This document shows positions 11,501-20,388 of a stretch of DNA of 64,000 nucleotides, piece by piece. Each line of letters starts with the position of its first letter. The stretch's first letter is position 1. Origin of the DNA: Streptomyces finlayi (lineage in GTDB: Bacteria; Actinomycetota; Actinomycetes; Streptomycetales; Streptomycetaceae); NCBI RefSeq assembly GCF_014216315.1, contig NZ_CP045702.1, positions 4,836,001-4,900,000 on the forward strand, read 5' to 3'. The notes beneath the pieces are model-generated. The model worked only from the letters and a program-made list of their open reading frames with translations. It was not told the DNA's origin and searched no databases. Position numbers and translations under genes: made by a program.

Positions 11501-13557
11501 CGTACGGCTTCTGGCTCGGTGACGCCTTCGCCTCCGGCGGCTCCGCCGGTTACGACCACAAGGGCATGGGCATCACGGCCCGCGGCGCCTGGGAGTCCGT
11601 CAAGCGGCACTTCCGCGAACTCGGCCACGACACCCAGACGCAGGACTTCACCGTCGTCGGCGTCGGCGACATGTCCGGTGACGTGTTCGGCAACGGCATG
11701 CTGCTCTCCGAGCACATCCGGCTGGTCGCGGCCTTCGACCACCGGCACATCTTCATCGACCCGAAGCCGGACGCCGCGACCTCGTACGCCGAGCGGCGCC
11801 GCCTCTTCGACCTGCCGCGCAGCTCCTGGGCCGACTACAGCAAGGAACTGCTGTCCACGGGCGGTGGCATCCACTCGCGCGACGCCAAGTCGATCCCGAT
11901 CAACGCCCATGTCCGTGAGGCGCTCGGCATCGAGTCGGGGGTCACGAAGATGACGCCCGCCGAGCTGATGCAGAACATCCTCAAGGCCGACGTCGACCTC
12001 CTGTGGAACGGCGGCATCGGTACGTACATCAAGTCGTCCTCCGAGTCGAACACGGACGTCGGCGACAAGGCCAACGACGCGATCCGGGTCAACGGCGAGG
12101 ACCTGCGGGCCAAGGTCGTCGGTGAGGGCGGCAATCTCGGTGCGACCCAGCTCGGCCGGATCGAGTTCGCCCGAAACGGCGGCCGGATCAACACCGACGC
12201 GATCGACAACAGCGCCGGTGTGGACACCTCCGACCACGAGGTGAACATCAAGATCCTGCTCAACGGGCTCGTCCGCGACGGTGACATGACCGTCAAGCAG
12301 CGCAACAAGCTGCTCGCCGAGATGACCGACGAGGTCGGCCAGCTGGTGCTGCGCAACAACTACGCGCAGAACACCGCGCTCGCCAACGCCAGTGCGCAGG
12401 CGCCGTCCCTGCTCCACGCCCAGCAGCGCTTCATGCGCCGGCTGGGCCGCGACGGGCACCTGGACCGCGCCCTGGAGTTCCTGCCCAACGACCGGCAGAT
12501 CCGCGAACTCCTCAACTCCGGCAAGGGACTCAGTCAGCCCGAGTTGTCCGTGCTGCTCGCGTACACCAAGATCACGGCCGCCGACGAGCTGATCTCCACC
12601 AGCCTGCCGGACGACCCGCATCTGCAGAAGCTGGTGCACGCGTACTTCCCGCAACAGCTGCGGGAGCGCTACCCGGACGCCATCGACGGGCACGCGCTGC
12701 GTCGCGAGATCATCACGACGGTGCTGGTCAACGACACGGTGAACACCGGTGGTTCGACCTTCCTGCACCGGCTCAGGGAAGAGACCGGAGCGTCGATCGA
12801 GGAGATCGTGCGGGCGCAGGCCGCGGCGCGCGAGATCTTCGGCCTGGCCGAGGTGTGGGACGCCGTCGAGGCGCTCGACAACCAGGTCGACGCGGATGTC
12901 CTCACCCGTATCCGGCTGCACTCGCGGCGCCTCGTCGAGCGTGGCTCGCGCTGGCTGCTCGGTAACCGGCCGCAGCCCGTCCGGATCGCCGAGACGATCG
13001 AGTTCTTCCGGGACGGGGTGGAGCAGGTCTGGGGCCAGCTGCCCAAGATGCTCATGGGTGCGGACCAGGACTGGTACCAGTCGATCCGGGAAGAGCTCAC
13101 CTCGGTGGGTGTCCCGGACGAGCTGGCGACGCGGGTCGCCGGATTCTCCTCCGCCTTCCCGGCGCTGGACATCGTGGCGATCGCGGAGCGCACGGGCAAG
13201 GACCCGTTGGCGGTCGCGGAGGTCTACTACGACCTGGCCGACCGGCTGCGGATCACCCAGCTGATGGACCGGATCATCGAGCTGCCGCGGGCCGACCGCT
13301 GGCAGTCCATGGCCCGCGCGTCCATCCGCGAGGACCTGTACGCGGCGCATGCCGCGCTCACGGCGGATGTGCTGGCCGTGGGGAACGGGTCGTCGACGCC
13401 GGAGGAGCGGTTCGCGGCGTGGGAGGAGAAGAACGCGGCGATTCTGGCCCGGTCCCGGTCCACGCTGGATGAGATCCAGGGCTCGGACTCGTTCGATCTG
13501 GCGAATCTGTCGGTGGCCATGCGGACGATGCGGACGTTGTTGCGGACGCACGCGTAG
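8542..13557 (+). CDS. gdh: NAD-specific glutamate dehydrogenase, large (180-kDa) type
   Basis: 1671 residues, matching the very large NAD-GDH class first described in Streptomyces clavuligerus. It oxidatively deaminates glutamate to 2-oxoglutarate and ammonium, chiefly for catabolism. The N-terminal half carries ACT-like regulatory modules (e.g. around FLVDSVTNELSRQGRG). The catalytic core has VARGGLRWSDRREDFRTE near residue 868, then KAQMVKNTVIVPVGAKGG with the substrate-binding lysines. The NAD-binding part follows, with GVGDMSGDVFGNGML and VVGEGGNLGATQLGR. The ATG has AGGAG at 9 nt. It is not co-transcribed with any neighbour. Effectors cannot be told from sequence. Confidence 0.97.
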   Translation: MQTKLDEAKAELLARAAEVADNSPGGGVGGPGHTPRVHVAGTGTGTGQGKRPSEGALLAYLQRYYLHTAPEDISGRDPDDVFGAASSHYRLAAERPQGTANVRVHTPTVEENGWTSSHSVVEVVTDDMPFLVDSVTNELSRQGRGIHVVIHPQIIVRRDVTGKLIEILTDVNGAGPAPKGRKNAKGAKDDKAELPHDALVESWIHVEIDRESDRADLKQITADLLRVLSDVRETVEDWGKMRDAALRIADDLPGEPLDDLADEEVDEARELLRWLAADHFTFLGYREYELQDSDSLTAVPGTGLGILRADPHHTGEEAHPVSPSFDRLPADVRAKAREHKLLVLTKANSRATVHRPSYLDYVGVKRFDADGNVIGERRFLGLFSSAAYTESVRRVPVVRRKVAEVLEGAGFSYNSHDGRDLLQILETYPRDELFQTPPDQLRSIVTSVLYLQERRRLRLYLRQDEYGRYYSAIVYLPRDRYTTGVRLRLIDILKEELGGTNVDFTAWNTESILSRLHFVIRVPPGTELSHLTDADTDRIEGRLVEAARSWADGFQEALNAECGEERAAELMRRYGHSFPEGYKADHSPRAAVADLVHVEALQRGEKDFALSLYEPVGAVARERRFKIYRSGEQVSLSAVLPVLQRLGVEVVDERPYELRCADRTSAWIYDFGLRMPQTGGDYLADDARDRFQEAFSASWTGEAENDGFNSLVLRAGLNWRQAVVLRAYAKYLRQAGSTFSQDYMEDTLLNNVHTTRLLISLFEARMSPERQRAGTELTDGLLEELDGALDQVASLDEDRILRSFLTVIKATLRTNFFQKTQSGRPHGYVSMKFDPQAIPDLPAPRPAFEIWVYSPRVEGVHLRFGKVARGGLRWSDRREDFRTEILGLVKAQMVKNTVIVPVGAKGGFVAKQLPDPAVDRDAWLAEGIAAYKMFISALLDITDNMVVGEVVPPADVVRHDEDDTYLVVAADKGTASFSDIANDVAVAYGFWLGDAFASGGSAGYDHKGMGITARGAWESVKRHFRELGHDTQTQDFTVVGVGDMSGDVFGNGMLLSEHIRLVAAFDHRHIFIDPKPDAATSYAERRRLFDLPRSSWADYSKELLSTGGGIHSRDAKSIPINAHVREALGIESGVTKMTPAELMQNILKADVDLLWNGGIGTYIKSSSESNTDVGDKANDAIRVNGEDLRAKVVGEGGNLGATQLGRIEFARNGGRINTDAIDNSAGVDTSDHEVNIKILLNGLVRDGDMTVKQRNKLLAEMTDEVGQLVLRNNYAQNTALANASAQAPSLLHAQQRFMRRLGRDGHLDRALEFLPNDRQIRELLNSGKGLSQPELSVLLAYTKITAADELISTSLPDDPHLQKLVHAYFPQQLRERYPDAIDGHALRREIITTVLVNDTVNTGGSTFLHRLREETGASIEEIVRAQAAAREIFGLAEVWDAVEALDNQVDADVLTRIRLHSRRLVERGSRWLLGNRPQPVRIAETIEFFRDGVEQVWGQLPKMLMGADQDWYQSIREELTSVGVPDELATRVAGFSSAFPALDIVAIAERTGKDPLAVAEVYYDLADRLRITQLMDRIIELPRADRWQSMARASIREDLYAAHAALTADVLAVGNGSSTPEERFAAWEEKNAAILARSRSTLDEIQGSDSFDLANLSVAMRTMRTLLRTHA

Positions 13558-13593
13558 GTCGGGGCGGGGGTGGGCGCCCGGTCCACCTTTTGT

Positions 13594-13671
13594 CCTCAAT
13601 CGCCGGACGGGCTGGTTCTGCCGTCCGGCGATTGAGGTGCGGGTTACAGATTGTCCTCAATCGCCGGACGG
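13594..13671. repeat. Three copies of the 17-bp repeat, two forming a hairpin after gdh
   Basis: CCTCAATCGCCGGACGG at 13594-13610 pairs perfectly with its inverse at 13621-13637 (17-bp stem, 10-nt loop), making a likely gdh terminator. A third direct copy sits at 13655-13671. The unit is identical to the copy at 7411-7427. Confidence 0.9.
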
Positions 13672-13730
13672 GCTGGGGGTGGCTGCCGGGCCGTCCATGC
13701 GGAGCGTGCCCGCTTCCAGCCACAGCCCTG

Positions 13731-13989
13731 CGCCACCCCGTCGCCTCGCAGGTCATCCCCGATCTGCTCGTCGAGGCGGCGCGCAACCCGGAGATCTCCG
13801 ACGCGATCAAGGCCGCGCTGCTCGACCAGCAACAGGGCGTGGCCGCCGTCGGGCAGCGATCCCGACCGGGCCCTGGACCTGATCGTCGGTCCGCTGTACT
13901 GGCGCCTGGCCGTCGTCCGCGGGGATCTGCCCAAGGGCTACCTGGACGACCTCGCGGCCTCGGCGGTCGCCGCGCTCCGGCAGAACTGA
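13731..13989 (+). pseudogene. Remnant of a TetR/AcrR regulator C-terminal domain
   Basis: Two adjacent frames carry pieces of one TetR C-terminal ligand domain. Frame one (from 13731) reads VIPDLLVEAARNPEISDAIKA up to GVAAVGQR near 13860. The frame then shifts, and DPDRALDLIVGPLYWRLAVV continues to the stop at 13987-13989. The segment that normally joins these two blocks (about 14 codons) is missing, so the junction looks like an internal deletion that also broke the frame. No DNA-binding domain remains upstream; the 17-bp repeats lie there instead. Family assignment is from the GPLYWRL block. Confidence 0.7.
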
Positions 13990-14005
13990 TCCGGGCGCGG
14001 GCGCT

Positions 14006-17000
14006 CTACTCCGGGTCCGTCAGCAGCCGGTCCGCGACCCGGGCCGCCGCACCCCCGTCGTCCAGGTCGCAGTACTCCTTGCGGAAGCTCTCGTACGCGT
14101 CCGCGTGCCGTGCCGCCAGCCCGTCCGTGCCGCGGAGCGCCTGTGCCACCTCGTCCGTCGTGACGAGGAGCGGGCCCGGCGCCCGGGTCTCGAAGTCCAG
14201 GCAGAAGCCGCGCACGGTGTCCCGGTAGTGCTCCAGGTCGTAGGTGTGGAAGAGCATCGGGCGGCCGGTGTGCGCGTAGTCGAACACCAGGCCCGAGTAG
14301 TCCGTGACCAGTACGTCGGCGATCAGGAGCAGCTCGGCGGTGTCCGGGTGCCCCGACACGTCGAGCACGCCGGGCCCGGTCGGGACGCTGCCCGTCACCC
14401 GGGGGTGCCTGCGTACCAGCACCGTGTGGCCCGCGCCGAGCGACCGCGCCAGGGCGGCCGTGTCGAGCGCCGGGTCCCAGCGGTACGGGCCCGGCGCGTC
14501 ACCGGAGGATGCCGTCCGGTCGTGGGCCAGGTGGTCGCGGTACGTCGGTGCGTAGAGCACGACGCGGTCGCCGTCCGGGATGCCCGTCCGGCGCCTGACC
14601 CGCTCGGCCGTCTTCTCCCGGCCGGGCGCGAACAGCAGGTCGGCGGCGGGCGAGCCCGCCTCCAGCACCTCGCCCCCGTACGCCAGGGCGCGGCGCAGAT
14701 GCGGAGTGGCGAAGCGGCTGGGGGAGACCAGCACCGACCACTGGGCCGAGCGGTGCGGCAGGGAGGTGAGGGTGTGGTGGTCGGCGTACAGACTGCCGTC
14801 GAGGTCCGTGCCGAAGCGGCCGAGCGGGTTGCCGTGCCATGTCTGCACGACCGTCTGGCCGGGGCGCCGTTCGAACCACTCCGGCAACTGGTCGTCGGTC
14901 ACGATGCGGCGGGCCCGCGCCAGAGCCTCGTACCAGGCGGCGCTGTACTCGACGACGGGGACCGCCGTGTCCGGCACGTGCGCCGCTCGCCCCGCCCGCC
15001 CCGCGGTGACCCAGAGGTGCTCGACGTCGGTGCCGCGCCGCACCAGTTCGGTGTGGACGGCGCGGGGGGAGTCGCCGCCCGTGTAGAGGACGGCGTCGCG
15101 CAGGGGGAGGGTGCGCCGCTGCGGGTAGTGGGCGGTGCGCAGCAGGCGCCGGCGGTACGCGCCCCGCTCGGCGGCCGGCAGGGCCGGGCCGGCGTGCAGG
15201 GTCAGCCGGTCGCCGTGACGCCGTTCGAGGGTCAGCTCGCCCTCACCGTCCGGACGGGGGAGCGGCAGACGGGTGGTGAGCGACGCGGTGGCCCGTACGG
15301 GGAGACCGCCCAGCCGCAGGTCCCAGCGGCCCTCCTGGAGTGCGGCGGCGACGAGCGCGGGGGGCACGGACGCGGCGAAACGGCCGTCCCTCCGCGTCAC
15401 CGTCACGGACGCCGTCTCGCGCAGCGCCTCGTGGCGCAGGACGAGTTCGGTGCCCGTCCCCGTCCCCTCGATGCGCAGGCCGCCGTCGGCCGTCCACCGC
15501 GCCCCGTCCACGACCGCCTGCCCGCTCAGGTCCACCACCAGCTCACCCGCAGGGCCGGCGGTGGCCGGCGGCAGCAGGTCGGACGCGGCGGCGAGCGGGG
15601 CCCGGCTGCCGTCTTCGAGCACCAACGAGGCGTGCCACAGGGCACCCCCCTCCGGCTCCACTTCGGGAGGAGCCGGGCGGTTGGGCGGTGGCACGTCGGC
15701 GAGTTCCGCGAGTGGAATCCGTACGGCGAAACGCCCGTCGTCCCCGCACTCGACCGGGCAGGTCCGCTCCTCCTCGGTGCCGTCCAGGGTGAGCAGCAGG
15801 GCTTCCGGCCGGGCACCGCCGTACCGCTGACCCGTCAGCCTCAGAGTTCCGGTTCCGCCGTCGTGCGTCTGTGCGAGGGCGGGCAGCTGTGAGACGTCCA
15901 GTTCGAGCCGGCCGTCCCGGTAGCCGAGTACCGCCCGTCGCCCGCCGTCCAGATCGCGGACGAACGGCTGGGCCGAGGCGGCGTCCACGGCCCGTACGGC
16001 GGCACGTCGCACCACACCGTGGCCGGCCACCACCATGCCCACCAGCCAGCGGCCGGGCCGCAGGGTGCGCGGATCGATGACCATCTCGAAGCCCGCACGG
16101 TCGTAATCGTGCAGCTCCTGACCGGAGTTCACCGTCGCCTCGGGGGCCGCGACGGACCGTACGGGCACCGTCCGAAGCTGCCTGCCCGCCGCCGAGCGCA
16201 GGACGCCCCACTTCAGTGCGTGAAGGGCCGTGTCCGCGGGGAGGTTGCGGATGTACGCGTATCCACGCAGCCCGAGCCGTCCGTCCGGCCGCCATGAGGC
16301 ACCCGACAGCCGTGCCACCGCCGGAAGGTCGGACCGGTTGAGCCGTGAGTCCCCGTGCGTGACGCCAGGATGGCCGGCCCTGCGCCGGCCGGGCAGGCCC
16401 TCGACGGTGAACGTGCCTGCCCCGTTGGTCCGTTCGAAGGCGAGCACGGCCAGCAGGTCGTCGAGCCTGCGCTCGCGCACCAGCCGCCACTTGACCCGCA
16501 GCTCGACCGGCAGCCCGGCGAGGGCCGAGCTGCCCGCCCGGTCCAGGAACGCGCCCGCGTCGGCCATGAACGCCGTGCGGTAGGCGGCGCTCCCGAGCGT
16601 CATCCCTTCCAGGAAGTAGAGGAAGTCGTCGCGCAGGCACGACACGTCGTAGCGCCGCCGCTGCTCCGCGTCCCGGCCTGCCAGGAACGCGCTGACCCGC
16701 TCACAAGCGGCGATCCTGTCCCGGACGCCCGTCACGTCCGTACGCCGCCGGGTGATCGAGCCCTCCCGCACCCGCCAGTGGTACACGTGCTCGTGCAGCA
16801 CGTCGACCGAGTGGGCGAGGTAGTGCGCCGGGATCATCACCGGGGTGTCCTCGTAGAGCTTCCCCTCGGGGAAGGTGAAGGCGTGGCGGTCCCAGAAGGA
16901 GCGCCGGAACACCTTGTTCCAGGCGACCCGGTCCGCGAGCAGACGGGCGTCGCGGGTGATGTGGGTCCGGGAGCGGGTGGCCGTCAGCCACCGGTACTGC

Positions 17001-17404
17001 CACGCCTGCTGCCTGCCCCGCTCGGTCAGCCGCCAGACGTTGCCGGTCGCCAGGTCGGAACCGGTGGACTCCAGGGACGCGGTCATCCGTTCGTAGGCGT
17101 CATGGACGAGGACGTCGTCACTGTCGGCGAACGCCAGGTACGGGACGCCGGGAGTGGTGTGCCGTACTCCCGTGTTGCGGGCGGCGCTCAGCCCCGCGTT
17201 GGGCTGGTGGACACATCGGAATCGGCTGTCGTGAGCGGCGAACTCCTCCGCGATCCGACGGCTGCCGTCGGTGGAGCCGTCATCGACGAGCACCACCTCG
17301 ATCGCTTCGAGGGACTGCCCGGCCAGGGACCGCAGGCACTGCTGCAGCCACTCCTCGACGTTGTGGACGGGGACGACGACGCTGAGCAGAGGCTTCATGG
17401 TCAT
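14006..17404 (-). CDS. GT2 glycosyltransferase - TagF-like glycerophosphotransferase fusion
   Basis: 1132 residues. N-terminal GT2 domain (about 1-230) has intact motifs: VVVPVHNVEEW, VDDGSTDGS, RNTGV, FADSDD. A long beta-rich linker follows (about 330-760, including LHDYDRAGFEMVIDPRTL). The C-terminal TagF/TagB-like part has QTWHGNPLGRFG, YAPTYRDHL, VRRHPRV and VTDYSGLVFDYA. Family members polymerise or prime polyol-phosphate (teichoic acid) chains from CDP-glycerol at the membrane face. The basic residue of the usual HGTPLKR loop is missing here (HGNPLGR). Start ATG 17404, alternatively 17398. It is divergent from the 17501 gene and paralogous to the 21531 gene, with matching linker blocks. 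Confidence 0.85.
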   Translation of the reverse strand: MTMKPLLSVVVPVHNVEEWLQQCLRSLAGQSLEAIEVVLVDDGSTDGSRRIAEEFAAHDSRFRCVHQPNAGLSAARNTGVRHTTPGVPYLAFADSDDVLVHDAYERMTASLESTGSDLATGNVWRLTERGRQQAWQYRWLTATRSRTHITRDARLLADRVAWNKVFRRSFWDRHAFTFPEGKLYEDTPVMIPAHYLAHSVDVLHEHVYHWRVREGSITRRRTDVTGVRDRIAACERVSAFLAGRDAEQRRRYDVSCLRDDFLYFLEGMTLGSAAYRTAFMADAGAFLDRAGSSALAGLPVELRVKWRLVRERRLDDLLAVLAFERTNGAGTFTVEGLPGRRRAGHPGVTHGDSRLNRSDLPAVARLSGASWRPDGRLGLRGYAYIRNLPADTALHALKWGVLRSAAGRQLRTVPVRSVAAPEATVNSGQELHDYDRAGFEMVIDPRTLRPGRWLVGMVVAGHGVVRRAAVRAVDAASAQPFVRDLDGGRRAVLGYRDGRLELDVSQLPALAQTHDGGTGTLRLTGQRYGGARPEALLLTLDGTEEERTCPVECGDDGRFAVRIPLAELADVPPPNRPAPPEVEPEGGALWHASLVLEDGSRAPLAAASDLLPPATAGPAGELVVDLSGQAVVDGARWTADGGLRIEGTGTGTELVLRHEALRETASVTVTRRDGRFAASVPPALVAAALQEGRWDLRLGGLPVRATASLTTRLPLPRPDGEGELTLERRHGDRLTLHAGPALPAAERGAYRRRLLRTAHYPQRRTLPLRDAVLYTGGDSPRAVHTELVRRGTDVEHLWVTAGRAGRAAHVPDTAVPVVEYSAAWYEALARARRIVTDDQLPEWFERRPGQTVVQTWHGNPLGRFGTDLDGSLYADHHTLTSLPHRSAQWSVLVSPSRFATPHLRRALAYGGEVLEAGSPAADLLFAPGREKTAERVRRRTGIPDGDRVVLYAPTYRDHLAHDRTASSGDAPGPYRWDPALDTAALARSLGAGHTVLVRRHPRVTGSVPTGPGVLDVSGHPDTAELLLIADVLVTDYSGLVFDYAHTGRPMLFHTYDLEHYRDTVRGFCLDFETRAPGPLLVTTDEVAQALRGTDGLAARHADAYESFRKEYCDLDDGGAAARVADRLLTDPE

Positions 17405-17500
17405 GCTCAACCGGGGTGGGCGCCGCGAGTCACCGGCACTGACCCGAACGGGTGAAGGAGAAGGCCGGATCACGGGCCTGCCCGATTACGCTCGGCTGCC

Positions 17501-19513
17501 ATGCTCCTCAGTGTCGTCATGGTCGTTCCTCGTGGGCCGGGATATCTGCGCGCCGCCATGGACTCCGTACTGGACCAGCCTGTGCGGGAGTTGGAGATCG
17601 TCCTGGTGGCCTCTGCGGCCTCTGCGGCCTCCGCGGCCACCGACGCCTTCGCCGCCATCGCGGCCGAGTACCGGGAGCGCGACACCCGGGTGAGGGTGCC
17701 GGCCTCCGCGGGAGGCCTCACGCCGGGCGGAGCCCGTAACACCGGGGCCGCGGAGGCGCGCGGTGATCACCTCCTCTTCCTCGACGGCGACGACCTGCTG
17801 CTGCCGGGCGTACTCGCCCCGGTCGCCGCCCTGTTGGCGAAGGAGCACCCGGACGTGCTGCGGCTGGGGCACGACCTCGTCGACCGCTGGGGCGAGGTCC
17901 GGCCGGGTGCCCCCGACGCCGTTCCCGCCGCCCGCAACCAGCTCTTCCGGCACTCCTTCTGGACCACGCACGGGCTCCGCTTCACCGACGGCCCGTACGA
18001 GGACGTCCTCCCGGTCCAGCGCGCGCACCTGCTGGCTTCCGGTGCGGGGACACTCGCCACCCTGGACCGGCTCTGCGTCCGCCACCGTCGCCCGGGCGCC
18101 GGGGCGTGGCGGGGAAGCGGGGCGCTGCTCGCCGCGTACGGACAGCTCATCGCCGGGACCGGCGACGGCCCCCGGGCCGCAGCCGCGCGCACGGCCCACA
18201 TCCGGGCGCTGCTCGAAGAGCCCGGCGCTGTCCCCGCCCGCGACCGCGCCGCCCTGTTCCGCGCCGCCGGTCTCCCGGGTCCCTACGCCGCCCAACGTGC
18301 GCGAACCGCGGCCCGCACCGCCCGCGCCCGCCTCCCCGCCGCTCTGCTCCGGCACCGTAAGGCGCTCCGCACGCGCGTCCTGCGCGCCGCCTACCGCGCC
18401 GACCTGCTGCGGCCGCTGGACCCCCGCCTCGCGGTGTACGGGGCGTACTGGAACCGCGGGATCGCCTGCAACCCGGCCGCCATCCACGCCAAGGCCCTCG
18501 AACTGGCCCCGCACATCCGGGGCGTCTGGGTCGTCTCCTCGCGCCACCGTGACCGGGTGCCGCCCGGTGTGCCGTACGTCATCGAGGGCTCCCGTGCCTA
18601 CTGGCGGACCATGGCCACCGCCACGTACCTGGTCAACAACTCCAGCTTCCCCGGCGGCTTCACCAAGCGTCCCGGGCAGATCTACCTCCAGACCCACCAC
18701 GGGACCCCGCTGAAGACCATGGGCCTCGACCAGCGCGCGTACCCCGCCCTCACCAACGGGATCAGCTTCGAGAAGATCGTCGCGCACACCGACCAGTGGG
18801 ACTACAGCCTCTCCGCCAATCCCCACAGCACCGAGATCTGGGACCGCGTCTACCCGTCCTCGTACGAGCATCTGAGCCTGGGCTATCCGCGCAACGACGT
18901 CTTCTTCACCACCACCACCGAGCAGACGGCGACGATCCGCGCCGGTCTCGGAATCGGCCCCGGGCAGAAGGCGCTGCTCTACGCCCCGACCCACCGCGAC
19001 TACCGCAAGGGCTTCCTGCCCCGCCTGGACCCGGAACGCGTCGCCCGCGCACTGGGGCCCGGACACGTGCTGCTGGTGCGCGCCCACTACTTCTACGGGG
19101 GCACGGCGGGACTCACCGACGCGCGGCACGGCCGGGTCGTCGACGTCACCGGGCACTCCAGCGTCGAGGAACTCTGCCTGGCCTCCGACGGGTTGATCAC
19201 CGACTACTCCTCGCTGATGTTCGACTACGCGTGTCTGGACCGCCCGATCATCGGCTACGCACCCGACTGGGACGCCTACCGCGCCTCCCGCGGCACCTAC
19301 TTCGATCCGCTGTCCGGGCGGCCGGGGGAGACCCCGGGGGCGATCGCCACCACCCAGGACGAGCTGCTGGAGCTGCTGCGGAGCGGCGCGTGGGAGAACG
19401 AGCGGACGAGGGTGCTGCGCAAGGCGTTCCGGGACCGGTTCTGCCCGTACGACGACGGGCGCGCGGCGGAGCGTGTGGTGCGGCGGCTCTTCCTCGGAGA
19501 GAAGGGGGTCTGA
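17501..19513 (+). CDS. TagF-like glycerophosphotransferase with degenerate GT2 head
   Basis: 670 residues. The N-terminus looks like GT2 (LLSVVMVVPRGPGYL, GGARNTGAAEARGDHLLFLDGDD). However, the nucleotide-binding DDGS loop is replaced by an Ala/Ser tract (LVASAASAASAATDAF) encoded by a 9-bp tandem repeat, so the GT2 domain is probably inactive or altered. The TagF part (about residues 300-665) is complete: AAYWNRG-like AYWNRGIACNPAAI, QTHHGTPLKTMGLD, YAPTHRDYRKG, LVRAHYFY, ITDYSSLMFDYACLDRP. It most resembles the 29057 gene (same HHGTPLKTMG subtype). The likely role is adding polyol-phosphate units to a wall polymer. Confidence 0.85.
   Translation: MLLSVVMVVPRGPGYLRAAMDSVLDQPVRELEIVLVASAASAASAATDAFAAIAAEYRERDTRVRVPASAGGLTPGGARNTGAAEARGDHLLFLDGDDLLLPGVLAPVAALLAKEHPDVLRLGHDLVDRWGEVRPGAPDAVPAARNQLFRHSFWTTHGLRFTDGPYEDVLPVQRAHLLASGAGTLATLDRLCVRHRRPGAGAWRGSGALLAAYGQLIAGTGDGPRAAAARTAHIRALLEEPGAVPARDRAALFRAAGLPGPYAAQRARTAARTARARLPAALLRHRKALRTRVLRAAYRADLLRPLDPRLAVYGAYWNRGIACNPAAIHAKALELAPHIRGVWVVSSRHRDRVPPGVPYVIEGSRAYWRTMATATYLVNNSSFPGGFTKRPGQIYLQTHHGTPLKTMGLDQRAYPALTNGISFEKIVAHTDQWDYSLSANPHSTEIWDRVYPSSYEHLSLGYPRNDVFFTTTTEQTATIRAGLGIGPGQKALLYAPTHRDYRKGFLPRLDPERVARALGPGHVLLVRAHYFYGGTAGLTDARHGRVVDVTGHSSVEELCLASDGLITDYSSLMFDYACLDRPIIGYAPDWDAYRASRGTYFDPLSGRPGETPGAIATTQDELLELLRSGAWENERTRVLRKAFRDRFCPYDDGRAAERVVRRLFLGEKGV
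17609..17638 (+). repeat. 9-bp tandem repeat replacing the GT2 DDGS motif
   Basis: Three 9-bp units, GCCTCTGCG twice then GCCTCCGCG (17609-17635), followed by GCC. They encode Ala-Ser-Ala repeats at residues 37-46 of the surrounding gene. Because the unit is in-frame, slippage would change length without breaking the gene. Confidence 0.9.
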
Positions 19514-19622
19514 GGCACGTCGTCACTCGAACGGCGGATCGGGCCCGTCCGGTGCGACCCCTCCGCATCCCGCCGTCGTTGTGCTCAACAGCTCATGCAC
19601 GCGGCAATGTCGGGAGAACCTC

Positions 19623-20339
19623 ATGCACCAGTCGGCCTATGAGCAGATGGAACTCTGCATCGAGGAGTATCTGCCCAAGACGCGCAGACACCGCGTCGTG
19701 GACCTCGGCTCGCGGATTTCCGGCAAGCAGTCCCGTACGCACAGGGGATTGCTGGCAGGCCACGACATCGACTACTTCGGCGTGGACGTCCTCGACGGAC
19801 CCAACGTCGACGCCGTGATGAAGCGGCCGTACCGCATCCCCGCGAAGTCCCGCAGTGCCGACGTCGTGCTCTCCGGGCAGGCGTTCGAACACATCCCCTT
19901 CTTCTGGGCGTCGATGCTCGAGATCGCCCGCGTCCTCAAGCCCGGCGGCTACACGTTCATCACCGCACCCTCACGCGGCCACGCGCACGACGCCCAGGAC
20001 TGCTGGCGCTACTACCCGGACGGCTTCCGTGCGATGGCGGCCCACTCACGGCTCGAACTCTGCGAGGCGTACACCGACTTCCCGCCGCGCAAAGGCATCT
20101 GGCACGACTACCGGGGCATCGACAAGGGCGCCTACTGGGGCGACTCCGTCGGGGTGTTCCGCAGGCCGCAGCGCTATCCCCGGCTGACGATGTTCGCCGT
20201 ACGGGAGCTGACCGTGTGGTGGGCCAACCGCGTCGGCGGAGTGGACGCGGTCCCGGTGCCGCGCCCGCTGGACGGCCGTGCGCGGTGCGGGCGGCCGGCA
20301 GCACTCCCGCACGACGCGCCGGCCGTGACCTCCTCCTGA
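19623..20339 (+). CDS. SAM-dependent methyltransferase (class I)
   Basis: 238 residues. Motif I is a variant (HRVVDLGSRISGKQS), followed by the acidic end of strand 2 (YFGVDVLDGPNVD), ADVVLSGQAFEHIPFFW and VLKPGGYTFITAPSRG, as in Methyltransf_11 enzymes acting on sugars or small molecules. Start ATG 19623 has GGGAG at 19612-19616 with 6 nt spacing. Its position between the glycerophosphotransferase genes suggests it methylates a sugar or the end of the wall polymer; that is inference. The C-terminal ~30 residues are unconserved and low in complexity. Confidence 0.85.
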   Translation: MHQSAYEQMELCIEEYLPKTRRHRVVDLGSRISGKQSRTHRGLLAGHDIDYFGVDVLDGPNVDAVMKRPYRIPAKSRSADVVLSGQAFEHIPFFWASMLEIARVLKPGGYTFITAPSRGHAHDAQDCWRYYPDGFRAMAAHSRLELCEAYTDFPPRKGIWHDYRGIDKGAYWGDSVGVFRRPQRYPRLTMFAVRELTVWWANRVGGVDAVPVPRPLDGRARCGRPAALPHDAPAVTSS

Positions 20340-20388
20340 TTCCATGGTCCAACCGGGGCAAATCAATGGCAGGTTGACGAAAGATGAC

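Noticed and set aside
8509..13599. A 1696-aa antisense frame opposite the glutamate dehydrogenase gene
   Set aside because: Same shadow effect; the sense strand encodes a complete, well-known enzyme.
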